Shown here in pieces: positions 55,601 to 61,396 of a stretch of DNA of 64,000 nucleotides (position 1 is the first letter of the stretch; every line of letters begins with the position of its first letter). Position numbers and translations under genes: made by a program. The notes under the pieces were generated by a model. The model ran no database searches. It was not told the origin of the DNA and saw only the letters and a list, made by a program, of their open reading frames with translations. The DNA lies in NCBI RefSeq assembly GCF_022347545.1, contig NZ_JAKREW010000001.1, positions 186,001-250,000 of the forward strand, read 5' to 3'. This DNA comes from Terribium retamae. Lineage in GTDB: Bacteria; Pseudomonadota; Alphaproteobacteria; Rhizobiales; Rhizobiaceae.

Positions 55601-56121
55601 AGTCCGGCGTAGACGGCACGACACCCGATGATGGTACCGACAAACCCGATTCCGGAACGAAAGAACCACCGAAGACCTTCCCGCAACTCGTTGTTCTTGC
55701 CGATGATGGCTTGAATCTGCGCAGCGAGCCTGATGGCACTGCAACAGTCGTCACGGTTCTTCAGCCCGGTAGTTTCGTCGAGCAGACCGACAAGCCGTCA
55801 ACCGACAGTTCAGGAAAGATCTGGATTCCCGTCGAGGGATATGGGCCTGACGGGAAGGCACATACAGGCTGGGTTTCAGCGGATCTTGTGAAAGCCCATG
55901 CCGATGGCGCCAGCAATCCGGATGGCCGTACCAATCCCAAGCTGGAGCAGAACGGTTATCGGTGGGTGGAGGTCAAGAACGGTGACAGCATTCGGCTCAT
56001 TGCGACGGCAAATGCGGCGGATGTGGCCGATACTGTCGTCCTCAACATGGATCATATCCTTAGTCCGGACGTGATCTTCGCTGGCGATCGCATCTACCTG
56101 CCGACCGTCGCGGTGGGGTGA
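43663..56121 (+). CDS. Giant (4152-residue) LysM/SH3b multi-domain protein with nuclease-like and cholera-toxin-like ART domains
   Basis: Candidate effector or polymorphic toxin between the two T3SS operons. Layout: coiled coil about 21-66; two related helix-plus-strand repeats at about 122-220 and 297-385 (GKSIDxIAxxRG); LysM 443-492; NGxxxWVxPEV motifs about 625-1080; hydrophobic stretches 1326-1400 and 1466-1526; disordered Pro/Gly-rich 1530-1850; three helical repeats from about 2087, 2211 and 2311 ending in EADK-like motifs; a duplicated block at 2854-2930 and 3118-3193 flanking a PD-(D/E)xK-like domain (Asp3021, Glu3035, Lys3037); an ART domain about 3218-3370 (Arg3226, Thr3274-Ser3275, Glu3332); 31 octapeptide units 3482-3729; membrane segments about 3743-3961; SH3b 4010-4078; LysM 4099-4152. 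GTG 43663 has GGAGG eight bases ahead; ATG 43678 is weaker. No signal peptide is seen. No immunity-like gene follows. Confidence 0.88.
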   Translation: MVRPVMPKLNPAPKVDPKANAAHIAQLEAQATQLREQIRLANKMGEREWATTARKELEQVTSKLDGLQQPAAQPVNGSLPANGGAPSVQPALFTQPTTLSFAPVKLDTGAPKKDPAADTTAHSIIDDVTKGKSIDKIASERGMTSEQVLAAIRAGNNLEVTVTDPTGKNGDVQTTVIKDTSDPKNHKTVTLYYDYQHDTYYAVMQDGSAAPTETPLRDGLGRKQTSSYDSETGAITTRYEDDLGSGTKTERTSMPNGASVETVTPNGGPALPVTTVTGPDGKKTVLAPTQDPGGASTKGIQDDLAAGKSIDQIAKDRGLSREQVIAELQGAGYEVKTGDPNSDNGDVQSVELVDPHTGDKTAYYYDYQHDTRSVVTTKGDTETTVSEDGNGKTTNTARNTKTGEATTTIVDPKAGTEIKIVTDKDGRITKTTTEKINDGKPIDYEVKAGDNLTLIAQQHGVTLDELRKTNPELFDNPRDPNLIRPGEKVRIENGTRTTVEVTANGYTLTTDPDGKVTLHNNTTGTTLDIKVGTAQEGLATLLVSINPASKDPETAKADTVLKTTLEGILGGASPELFQEVTNKQQAVKDAIVKYGGGISATPQLDGSATTVGPFGNPPTEPTKSGGAWVPLMVNGNWQWFDPEVAKAIAAENAAIARLGEAQARPIQSQAQLDVYALDPAYKDAMNAAKSTLDKALAPYGLEWKVPTPKGTLAEAQERLTLANNALEKATTARVEYTQGEKDLLTAIGKQATLPAINDPSQPAAGQSGGPSSMEINLDAKAKHSEVNNLFIQSSLHTANGNKATVDQMVSATELELKLTDAKPGSPEHTALTERLDGLKTLQKAAGNQVSLAEAYAEYGVAQKDALDLAARVEPIKQQIIAQARERNPHHFDEKGYTNAEGDFTGKLLKQEFIEENGQLYMVNTYENDNFLDENNNDTNVLKVQLTYNLNDENIRDDFRNNSLNKQWQEVLSSTRSTPTSAPVCTPGGTGSVSALEAAKAKIIGTQVDQLDAGLKDAKTKLTNADTALQKAITDHGGGTIEAPAGTLKPGEQPVKITFNGRDLWVAPEVAEAYGKQGPSAIGDSGKAVQIEMNGQKLWVHPEVAAAEIDRGKAEDEKNQLEKWQTESRPAMVAARDWYSFSAGHPKLLDDAGMAERESKLKNEYFQEHRDKALAGYQVQFENLYDKGFTGEYKQYKPDELTGAVAKTLGLDPSSEGVEKITEEIHDRAGDDAQVKIVPIFSLDGGMESMTALFAIKDGGGKDVGYVDTSGKYYSSFDEFQHENRIFSDKGKLVMAKGGDMSLGKDGKFTLDELEVADGRKVDFWDKATDIGLGIVAGAATIVSFVPGGQWAIPIALASGAALGGKTLYKEGEHLLQGGDFDGQSAWNVATGVVSFLPVGAGSLRTIGLAKSGTSLTTFQAFKGGFGMTRMADASWGIGKFKVNVSQSSYAGEVSNFMQSGSKLNTAAWGLDAAGLATGVPILMRSAEDLLLHGGEMSFAELANAIIGIGTGAVGTGLGARGLLYSMPGASGPRGGDGPSSSDTPPIDFPPPLPAGEAGPGPQPRHVYEAGPDGVYRPTGKYVIPDPNEVVIQGEVISGGAPRHGSQHGSTGSPDGTKPTGSRESPTGDTEGGGPKPTGDGYPSSRPGVRTANGDGADHPAPVVISTSSSKAIEGPSSDIHGDGAPTPGERGDPEGVSDSRGREVREQNTQPADSDPILVPQAKSSVTNDPLNGPLIWDPVNKRFTGTPQLQDTSAYTYSSGKDQQQSYSDGIRLSDSAVPVAPDEVLVQSETEPGGGLNRETGERQGISGAKPQATETSSTPPLMRYTVGNRQSGQVLVDFNLPAGSRVVAVPEPKAIGPAPKPTPEPLEITDGRPVLFLGAEDGRWSTDPAARTKPVEMNEGAHPRSVRDDGTPIIDSFSSNPYSLGQTYKALKAGFRRAGTRYLGLGPRYDYPKLGELVDSIYHRPVPKDGFKAGQKIYVEVDGEYVSATVVIAGPQTNSTRGPAEPGVHATESGYLGAGSTVERAKRGSITTPNGQLRVNTPAEEVHTYKAKDNPEVGNRSALGETLAETMPRHPDDASVPAPAWTSEQANLVSDYLKSLERSSDPVVRDTVTRTRVQLGGEGGMPRAGSDMTPAQYHSLIELLAADKQSVFTGSKPEGTLSANGLTTLHVFSAQGKMPVGPTAVSQKLGLADGEPSLTAGALPGEARWTEAGRSMVGDYLKATASSSDRTLVAAANAAAPQFKGRATKPGKAVTPEQQAALMTVLEADKGSTWVYGPKLQPDSAYSTPGKLSPEGRYNEQVLSGHETWTPYLWRQMRKYAANQQKSADPAVQTLAHSLENALPGGKPKAGTEINSEVPVLLRQLLEADKASSWRAPTFFTDAQGVWRADRATVSWYMQEHEANVWLGSKLDGAAGNAIGLGGSMLGVKVPLPSKQIYGELSLKNNGPDGTGFLLPVHPNDTLGQEIFVQGYRPNLAHDESAGWVASSPMLSKNTYQSESALGVTFSIAGFSVSAAYIKRSLLYLGGEGGRPGYTYREAGPLSKRAAEFWEEAARGGGSHYSSEGKVPGFEDRLLFRNFDVLPPFGGGKEPWRSSPAFEGVPRETGAGPLNRLNRKDGGIGFAVGFNSVPLTTVELGTVNKAVMPHERTARAHPDSSEGAQKVFNALAESDGRLTPDVLQHLDTYLQEVLASPNADLRNAGLRVLLVVPELGMAPPLDPYATSAGRPEGMNSAAWKAVRQELDQQARGELTPTQAHYLNQLLGQDVLNNAPPPDGTQPALPQGPDGPVPQAPEGLAPPPGHLALSQDSNPALPEGSASPKPETEDGAAADSEQPAPNGGPVNREGGRSRGTMELRDRDGQVIVAVMLGTEPRSPEQVYIPPVDGARLAADAPETRGKTHILYYDSNSGEPVVLPWIRGGSEDHVPGGVGKLDGETVPREGTTVGKEVESAPVRKALEAAPPTTHSLQQVRNMRQPEKWKAGEIYTRELNGSLGEVHFPVAANPNGPHPVTGEGGRYVDAPVFKSQGEIEAIEVKTYHRWITVDGTAQAREVPLSAKLQEQINKDVALRNDNPGYQPRWVFLDAPPSPELQRALDDAAIIGNIFGQKNTATVKSSRTMELMDKDGEVIVAVMLGSEPRRPEKVYVPPADGPRAAADAPETADKTHILIYDPQSGEPVVLPWIRGASEDHVPGSLGRSDEGSQPTEPVGDPTRAMRGNVGPYVFRADTRTPAEIQAVQGFSPQAPTGIWVGNTQGITLSNYVLGNTHGRFVGTSQSISGAKTFVAEESRAAGEQGHTYLYVLNPSRPRLHVPTEFEAMGRPVGDLMARVDETAVDGSVPWSEVYGWRMMDPDGNFIGEFTPNPDFVDSSTLAPKRPQIILRTADEFWDAGSQTETATTPVTNVAANEPAMVMGETPVVAPVVANVDTPPSASWPPTPDHGRAIIDAASGRIVSLELPPSFAAEPGGTQPVRAPTGKEVNALSPEQISGLTGAQLHAIKPEHIGKLTPEQIAALTPEQIAQLTFDQLAALKPKQLRALSAEQLQAIRPSKLEAIAPGRITAFTPEQLAAFSPEQLAALSKEQVRKLTPDQIAALSDEQRNAFTAEQFEAFRPAQFGKLTPTEVAAFKPDLVAARNPATTAKMSPDHISALTREHLGALTIEQIEALTKQQVQALTPKQLGELSPGQLRKFRPAQFAWMTTEQTNAMSVVQLTTYRATHKNAMTPDQAAAVDAALAHARIVENTQMLATFGPMAGATYTVWQMLPPQMATTASGIAFTIRGVVFTTQSLFPNATANHKPLGRALNAASGASQILSMPGGAAATFQGTGPATNFIANSTYTLGNAIFGPKSLLQAFTGRPVFRTAADHVGNAAFLVGSGAYTVYAWDSPLAAGAGVLFTVGSAEFWASAVRADRVNRKSVPRTDDEIKAREKSDKRWGVADRLALGITFGIGMLMFAWDTLDEQLLGSDKGPSPDPVKPDDKSGVDGTTPDDGTDKPDSGTKEPPKTFPQLVVLADDGLNLRSEPDGTATVVTVLQPGSFVEQTDKPSTDSSGKIWIPVEGYGPDGKAHTGWVSADLVKAHADGASNPDGRTNPKLEQNGYRWVEVKNGDSIRLIATANAADVADTVVLNMDHILSPDVIFAGDRIYLPTVAVG
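54106..54849 (+). repeat. 31 tandem octapeptide-coding units
   Basis: Thirty-one consecutive 24-base units encode eight-residue repeats of the form [L/F/M/I]-[T/S/x]-P-E-Q-[I/L]-x-A. The phase is kept exactly from residue 3482 to 3729 with no insertion or deletion, while the DNA of the units has diverged strongly, so the repeat is old and held by protein structure. Confidence 0.85.
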
Positions 56122-56131
56122 CCCGTATAGG

Positions 56132-57055
56132 CTACTCCGTCCGCGTCCTTCCGGCCCGGACTGCATAGGAATGCGCTGTACAGGCGGCCAGTTGTGCCGC
56201 CTGCTCGGCTAGCGGATTGGACGGCTCGGAAGAGTAGGACGCCGTGAATTGCAGGTCGGACGGGTGCCACTCGCAATCAACGATACGCAATTTGCCCGCC
56301 ACCTTGTGTTCCAACACCACCTCTTGGGGCAGCGAGGCAATGCCGATCCCGCTCATCGCCATCTTGAGAGCCGCAGCAATGGAATTGGCAGGAAAGATGC
56401 GCGGCATTTCTTCCAGGTCGCGGCTGAACTTGCGGTAGAGTTCGGCATAGGGCCGCGTGGAACGGGCATAGCTGATTATCGGGAAACGCGCGAGTTCGTG
56501 CAAAAACAACTTTCGGCCCTTAGGCAATTGCAGGTCAGGAGCACAAACCCAGACGAGGGGGAAGGGTGGCAGATCGATGTTTTCGATCGCGTATTCCGAA
56601 ACGGGGCCCGTCAAGAATGCCAGATCGATGCGGTGCGACATCAGTTCGCTTCGCAGCGTTGCCGATGAATCGACGAGGATATCCGCGTCCACCAGGGGGC
56701 AGTTCGCCTGCAATTGCTTGAGAAAGTCGGGCAGCCAAGCATGAACGATGGTTTCCGAAACACCAAGCCGCAGCACGCCGGCGGTTTCCGCTAGCGATTT
56801 TGCGGTGAGTTGTAGGCGCTCAGCTACCTTCAGGACACTTTGCGCGGAGGGAAGCAATTGCTGCCCTTGAGCAGTCAGACGCACGGTACTCGACTGGCGT
56901 TCGAACAGCTTGGCCCCCAGTGCCTCCTCGAGGCCGGCAATTCGCGTCGAGACGGCAGGCTGCGTGGTGTTCAACCGCTCGGCGGCTTTGCGGAAACTGC
57001 CAAATGCAGCCACCAAAAGAAATGTCTCTAATTGCTTGATATTAAAAGGGATCAT
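56132..57055 (-). CDS. LysR family transcriptional regulator
   Basis: A 307-residue LysR regulator with an N-terminal helix-turn-helix (about 1-62; FNIKQLETFLLVAAFGSFRKAAERLNTTQPAVSTRIAGLEEALG) and a C-terminal effector domain (about 90-295). The start is uncertain: ATG 57055 and TTG 57067 both lack a clear binding site. It is convergent with the giant gene, with 10 bases between stops, and is transcribed behind the L,D-transpeptidase gene. Sequence and position give no ligand. It might regulate the T3SS cluster, since no TtsI-like or HrpL-like activator is present in the window. Confidence 0.88.
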   Translation of the reverse strand: MIPFNIKQLETFLLVAAFGSFRKAAERLNTTQPAVSTRIAGLEEALGAKLFERQSSTVRLTAQGQQLLPSAQSVLKVAERLQLTAKSLAETAGVLRLGVSETIVHAWLPDFLKQLQANCPLVDADILVDSSATLRSELMSHRIDLAFLTGPVSEYAIENIDLPPFPLVWVCAPDLQLPKGRKLFLHELARFPIISYARSTRPYAELYRKFSRDLEEMPRIFPANSIAAALKMAMSGIGIASLPQEVVLEHKVAGKLRIVDCEWHPSDLQFTASYSSEPSNPLAEQAAQLAACTAHSYAVRAGRTRTE

Positions 57056-57106
57056 CGTATCGATCAAACATTCCCAAGGGCTGAAAAGTGTTTTGTTGGC
57101 GAGACC

Positions 57107-57826
57107 TCATTGTCTCACGATAACTTGCGCGCCAACGCGCGCACGGGCGTAAAGATCGATCACGTCTTCATTGGTCAAGCGAATGCAACCCGAGGAATTC
57201 GCCTTCCCGACGGTCCAAGGTTGATTGGTACCATGGATGCGGTAAAGCGTATTGCCGATGTAGAGGGCCCTCGCTCCGAGCGGATTGTTCGGACCGCCGG
57301 CGACGTGCGCAGGTAGCGATTTTCCGGTCGCCGCGACGCGGCTGCGCATCTCCCGTGGCGGCCGCCAGTCCGGCCATTCCTTCTTGTCCGAAATCCTGTC
57401 GCGGCCGGCCCATTCGAAACCTTCCTTGCCCACCCCGATCGCATAGCGCAGTGCTTTGCCGTTGCCGAGCACGTAGTAGAGGTGCCGCTCACCCGTATTG
57501 ACGACAATCGACCCCGGGGGCTGCGTATCGCGGAAATCCACAATCTGCTTCGGGATCGGCCTCCATGAAGGCGGAGGCCCTTCATCCTCCATGGGCTCGT
57601 CGGATTCCCCAAGCGATGAAGGGGGGATCACCGCATTGGTTGCCTCATCATAGGCCCAGCTGCGTGGGTCGTAACCGGAATTGGTCTGCGCGCTGGCTGC
57701 AACTGGCGCAACAGCGAAAGCTGCGGTCAACGCAAGCCTTGTTCCCAGCCGAAACAATGAATGCCCGATGATGATCCGATCCATCAAGGACTGCGAGCTG
57801 CCACCCAGGTTCAATGGTATCCTCAT
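57107..57826 (-). CDS. L,D-transpeptidase (YkuD family), exported
   Basis: A 239-residue enzyme that makes 3-3 cross-links in peptidoglycan or attaches proteins to it. A signal peptide (ending near APVAASAQ) and a Pro-rich spacer precede the catalytic YkuD domain (about 95-238), with the active-site block HGTNQPW...SSGCIRLTNEDV carrying the nucleophilic cysteine. In-frame starts are at 57883, 57826 and 57784; none has a convincing binding site and 57826 is a compromise. It is divergent from the plus-strand T3SS operon across about 210 bases, so it may help open or seal the cell wall around the secretion machine, though such enzymes are also common elsewhere in rhizobia. Confidence 0.87.
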   Translation of the reverse strand: MRIPLNLGGSSQSLMDRIIIGHSLFRLGTRLALTAAFAVAPVAASAQTNSGYDPRSWAYDEATNAVIPPSSLGESDEPMEDEGPPPSWRPIPKQIVDFRDTQPPGSIVVNTGERHLYYVLGNGKALRYAIGVGKEGFEWAGRDRISDKKEWPDWRPPREMRSRVAATGKSLPAHVAGGPNNPLGARALYIGNTLYRIHGTNQPWTVGKANSSGCIRLTNEDVIDLYARARVGAQVIVRQ

Positions 57827-57928
57827 CAGTTGCCCGTTGCGGTCGCGATGACCATGTCGTGGTCCGCGATTGGAGCGCACCATATCCTTTCCGGGAAAGC
57901 GCGCAACATTTGGAACCGATTTAACAAA

Positions 57929-57954
57929 CGCAATCCAAATGGACTTCCCATTTC
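57929..57954 (+). promoter_or_regulatory. T3SS shared upstream element, copy 2
   Basis: It begins CGCAATCCAAATGGACTT and matches copy 1 (42609-42634, minus strand) at 23 of 26 positions. It lies 83 bases before the first gene of the plus-strand T3SS operon, in the same orientation relative to that operon as copy 1 has to its own. Confidence 0.65.
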
Positions 57955-58037
57955 AGAACGTGCGCGATAGAGTGAATCGGCGGGTGAATATTGCGCGGAC
58001 CAGCTTGCGGAAAGCCGGTCTTTTCTCGGTAGGATCA

Positions 58038-58700
58038 ATGTTGACGGGACTTGTTTCCTGCAATTCGGATCGACTGTCTTTCATCGTAGCCGCTTTGAAA
58101 TCGGCCGGTGTTGCCGGTTTTTTTGTCCTCGGCATTTCCACCTATTGTGCGTTGGCCGCCGAGCCCCGCTGGCCGGATGGTCCATATAGATACATTACCG
58201 TCGACCAGTCGGTGCGAGATGCGCTGATCGAGCTGGGGCGCAACATGGGGGTTACCGTCAGGGTCAGCGATCAGGTCAAAGGTCGCCTGAGCGGGACCAT
58301 GCCGGTTGGCACGGCAAAGACGTTTCTCGAGGAAATCTGCAATCGATATGGCCTGGTCTGGCATTTCGATGGTCTTGTCTTGAACGTCGCGACGGAAGCG
58401 GAAGTCCGCAATGAAACCATTCCGCTCGATGCCAACGCGGCCGCCGAAGCGGAAGACAAACTGAACAGGCTCGGCGTGATCGACCCGCGTTTTTCGTTGA
58501 AGGTCTCGCCACAGGACGATGTGGTTCAGGTGGCCGGACCGCCCTCATACATCGACCTGGTCAAGAAGACGCTCGGCGTTTCCAACTACACAAAACAAAA
58601 TGCGCAGAAGGTTGTGCCGGTTCGAGTTTTCCGGGGCCGTCAGGCAGAATCCCAGATTGTTCCGGCCGAAAAGCAGAAACAGGGGCAGGAGGCACGTTGA
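58038..58700 (+). CDS. SctC N-terminal domain protein (RhcC1-like)
   Basis: A 220-residue exported protein: signal sequence (about 15-42, ending CALAA) followed by the N0/N1 domains of type III secretins (about 45-185; WPDGPYRYITVDQSVRDALIELGRNMGVTVRVSDQVKGRLSG), with no secretin barrel. Rhizobial T3SSs split their secretin into RhcC1 (this part) and RhcC2 (the channel). Here no ordinary RhcC2 is present; the channel seems to be the CpaC-type secretin at 36918-38273. The frame opens upstream at 57870, but ATG 58038 follows TAGGA and begins just before the signal sequence. It is the first gene of the plus-strand operon and overlaps sctI as TGATG. Confidence 0.85.
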   Translation: MLTGLVSCNSDRLSFIVAALKSAGVAGFFVLGISTYCALAAEPRWPDGPYRYITVDQSVRDALIELGRNMGVTVRVSDQVKGRLSGTMPVGTAKTFLEEICNRYGLVWHFDGLVLNVATEAEVRNETIPLDANAAAEAEDKLNRLGVIDPRFSLKVSPQDDVVQVAGPPSYIDLVKKTLGVSNYTKQNAQKVVPVRVFRGRQAESQIVPAEKQKQGQEAR

Positions 58701-59317
58701 TGCAAATTGCACCGATTGGAGCGCTGGAAATCGCGCTTTCGAATATGTCCACGGGCATGGCGCTGCAGCAGCAGGTGGCGACAGGTTCCGCGACACAGTC
58801 CGGCAATGGTTCCAATGCCGCTGACCCGAAATCACAGGTCGTGAAGGCGAAGAAAACCGAGCAGGCTGGTGCCACGACCGCCAACCAGCAGGTGGCCCAG
58901 AACGCTCCGCAGGCCGGAGCAGCGAGTTCAACGCAGCGGCAGAACCTGGACCCCATTGAAGCGACGAGCGAGCACAAGCTTTTCGAATATCTGACGCAGG
59001 TGGAAAAATCGGGGGGCGGGCAGATTTCAGACACCTCCGCATTGCTCGGTTCCGCGGTGAAATCGCTGGAAGGGACGATGCAGAAAGTGCAGGCGGCTCT
59101 CAACGAGGCGGGTGTCCGCGCTGATGGCAAGAGCGATGGCAACAAGGATGTTGCTGGCGCCCCCGAGGGTGAGGAAAACAACTCCCCCGCGAAAAATGCC
59201 GAACAGCTTTTGGATCGTTCGATCTCGGTGATGTGGGCTGCGGCCAATCTTGAGGTGGTGACCAGCAGCGTTACGGCTGTAACCTCATCCACAAGCACCC
59301 TCATCAAGCAGCAATAG
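58700..59317 (+). CDS. NolB-like T3SS inner rod protein SctI
   Basis: A 205-residue protein with a low-complexity Ala/Gln/Gly-rich N-terminal half and a C-terminal hydrophobic helix (SVMWAAANLEVVTSSVTAVTSSTSTLIKQQ) typical of SctI/NolB rod subunits. It stands in the nolB position between rhcC1 and rhcJ. ATG 58700 has GGAGG upstream. In most systems SctI forms the short rod linking export gate and needle. It is longer than YscI (about 115) but similar to NolB. Confidence 0.78.
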   Translation: MQIAPIGALEIALSNMSTGMALQQQVATGSATQSGNGSNAADPKSQVVKAKKTEQAGATTANQQVAQNAPQAGAASSTQRQNLDPIEATSEHKLFEYLTQVEKSGGGQISDTSALLGSAVKSLEGTMQKVQAALNEAGVRADGKSDGNKDVAGAPEGEENNSPAKNAEQLLDRSISVMWAAANLEVVTSSVTAVTSSTSTLIKQQ

Positions 59318-59341
59318 GCAATCGCAGTGGTGGGGAAGGTG

Positions 59342-60154
59342 ATGTCGTCGCTGTCGCGCTTGATCGCGCCACTTCGTTTCGGAAGATGGTCGCGTGCGAT
59401 GCTTGCCGCTTCGATCATGCTCGTTCTGCAGGCCTGTTCCGTCGAGCTCTATTCCGGTCTCAACCAGCGCCAGGCCAACGAGATCGTGGCCACCCTGATC
59501 CGTCACGGCATCCCGGCCCAGCGAGAGGCCGGCAAGGACGGAACGATGACGGTCTTCGTGGAGAAGGACCGTTTTGCCGAAGCGATGGCGATCCTCGATG
59601 AGAGCGGATTGCCAAAACAGGAATTCCAGACGCTTGGCGACGTCTTCAAACGCAGTGGCATCGTCTCGTCTCCTGCCGAAGAGCGTGCGACCATGATCTA
59701 TGGCCTGAGCCAAGAGCTTTCGCGGACGATATCCGAAATCGACGGAGTGCTGTCTGCGCGTGTTCATCTGGTACTGCCTGAAAACGACCCGCTGAAACAG
59801 GGACTCGTGCCGTCTTCTGCCTCGGTTTTCATCCGGCATCGGGCCTCCGTTCCCTTGAACGACCTGATCCCGCAGGTGAAGATGCTCGTGGCCAAGGGAG
59901 TTGCCGGGCTCACTTACGACAATGTGTCGGTGACGCTCGTACCGGTGGCGGCAACGCCGGAACTGTCGACTGGCGAAGCCGGCTTCACGACATTCCTCGG
60001 TTTGTGGCTCCACCCTGACAGCGTGGCGGCTGCGCAGTGGCTGTTCTATGGGATGATCGCGGTCATTGCCGCTCTCGCGGGGTGGGTGGTCTATTCACGA
60101 TGGTACCGGCGGCCCAGCGTTTATGCGCTTGAGGTTCCGGCGAAAAAAGCGTGA
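59342..60154 (+). CDS. sctJ: Type III secretion inner-membrane ring lipoprotein SctJ
   Basis: A 270-residue YscJ/RhcJ/FliF-type lipoprotein: lipobox LVLQAC followed by SVELYSGLNQRQANEIVATLIRHGIPAQREAG, the conserved ring-building domain, ARVHLVLPENDP, and a C-terminal membrane helix (about 222-245). ATG 59342 follows GGGGAAGG; GTG codons 15 bases upstream are also in frame. With SctD it forms the inner ring. Confidence 0.94.
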   Translation: MSSLSRLIAPLRFGRWSRAMLAASIMLVLQACSVELYSGLNQRQANEIVATLIRHGIPAQREAGKDGTMTVFVEKDRFAEAMAILDESGLPKQEFQTLGDVFKRSGIVSSPAEERATMIYGLSQELSRTISEIDGVLSARVHLVLPENDPLKQGLVPSSASVFIRHRASVPLNDLIPQVKMLVAKGVAGLTYDNVSVTLVPVAATPELSTGEAGFTTFLGLWLHPDSVAAAQWLFYGMIAVIAALAGWVVYSRWYRRPSVYALEVPAKKA

Positions 60155-60774
60155 CACCGTTGGCCGAGCGAGAGGAAGCCATCCATTCGGACTGGCAGGA
60201 ATTCTGGTCGAACCCCGCCGGGTACGCCGATGCGGGCTGGTTGTCTGATTGTTTTGGCGGCCAGATTGGCTTCGATGCTTGCGAGCGCATGCTGGAGACC
60301 TCCCGGTTGCAGCCAAGACTGTCGAAAATCCTGGCAGAGCGGCATGAATTGACCACGAAATATCCACCCCGTCCGCCTGAGCCAACCGACCTTCGGATTG
60401 CGCTTGCTTCAGGTGACGAACTCGAGAGATTTGCCCTGCGCGCAGGCGCAATCTATTGGGCGAACAGCCTCGCCGCGGTCATCGACGGGCGTCAGGCCAG
60501 CGCCATCCAGGCTGCCTTGGGACCGGAACTCTGCGCCCTCGCTGTAGCCAACAGGGACATTTCCGGCCCGGTCAAGGCGCTGGAGCCTTTGGAGGGTCTG
60601 AGCGGCAGGATATTCGCCGATGGTTTGAGCTGTCTTGAGTCATGGCTGCAGGACATGCCGCAGCAACTGAGCAAACGGGTGCGGTTACGGCTGGCTAATG
60701 GATTGGCCGGTCTGGGTGACGCAACGCAAGTTGCCGAACTTGGCGCGCGGATCTTTCGCCGCGCCGCGGAATAG
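60151..60774 (+). CDS. NolU-like T3SS sorting-platform protein SctK
   Basis: A 207-residue soluble protein with the length and pattern of NolU/YscK (WQEFWSNPAGYADAGWL, LSKRVRLRLANGL) and standing in the nolU position between sctJ and sctL. SctK connects the cytoplasmic sorting platform to the SctD ring. GTG 60151 overlaps the sctJ stop as GTGA. SctK proteins are poorly conserved, so the call leans on gene order. Confidence 0.82.
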   Translation: MTPLAEREEAIHSDWQEFWSNPAGYADAGWLSDCFGGQIGFDACERMLETSRLQPRLSKILAERHELTTKYPPRPPEPTDLRIALASGDELERFALRAGAIYWANSLAAVIDGRQASAIQAALGPELCALAVANRDISGPVKALEPLEGLSGRIFADGLSCLESWLQDMPQQLSKRVRLRLANGLAGLGDATQVAELGARIFRRAAE

Positions 60775-60778
60775 CAAA

Positions 60779-61396
60779 ATGGCAAGCAGCGAAGCCAACC
60801 GAACCAATCTACCACGGCCACGTGCGCGCATATTGCGCGCTGACGAAGTCAAGGCATGGCAGGAAGGGCATGCGTTTCTTGGGCAGGCCAAGGCGGAAGC
60901 GCAGAAGCTGAACGATGCAGCCAAGCGCGCTTATGCTGTCGAATACGCGCAGGGCTACAAAGACGGCAAGGCGCAAGGGGAGATAGAAGCCGCGCGACTG
61001 ATCGCCGACACATCTGCCAGGGTTGATCGCTACCTAGCAGGCCTCGAGGGCGAAGTTGCCGGCCTTGCGCTCGATGTCGTACGTCGTGTGCTTGGTCAAT
61101 TCGATGTCGGCACGCTGGTTGCCAGTGCAGCAAGGCAGGCGATCTCCGAAGTTCGGCGCGCGAAATATCTGAAGTTTCGGGTGCATCCGCAGAATATCAG
61201 CCGGCTCCGAGACGAGCTTAACCTTGCCCTGCAGGACAGCGATCTCGGCATGTCGGTGGAAATCGATGCCGACGACACGCTGGCGCTCGAGGCCTGCATT
61301 CTTTCCACGGATATGGCTGTAATCGATGCTGGGATAGAAGCGCAGCTTGTAGCAATCACCGCAGCGATAGCCTCCAAGTCACAGGGGGGCTCGTGA
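60779..61396 (+). CDS. sctL: NolV-like T3SS stator protein SctL
   Basis: A 205-residue homologue of NolV/YscL/FliH. An N-terminal segment (PRPRARILRADEVKAWQEGHAFL) is followed by a helical, Ala-rich stalk (AKAEAQKLNDAAKRAYAVEYAQGYKDGKAQGEIEAA) and a C-terminal domain (about 95-200; RRAKYLKFRVHPQNIS, a V-ATPase subunit E-like pattern). SctL binds and restrains the ATPase SctN, whose gene follows with a GTGA overlap. Confidence 0.9.
   Translation: MASSEANRTNLPRPRARILRADEVKAWQEGHAFLGQAKAEAQKLNDAAKRAYAVEYAQGYKDGKAQGEIEAARLIADTSARVDRYLAGLEGEVAGLALDVVRRVLGQFDVGTLVASAARQAISEVRRAKYLKFRVHPQNISRLRDELNLALQDSDLGMSVEIDADDTLALEACILSTDMAVIDAGIEAQLVAITAAIASKSQGGS

Noticed and set aside
57912..57935. GGAACC upstream of the plus-strand T3SS operon considered as an HrpL-type hrp box
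   Set aside because: The second half (CCAC at 15-16 bases) is missing and the copy upstream of the other operon has TGGAATT instead of GGAACC.
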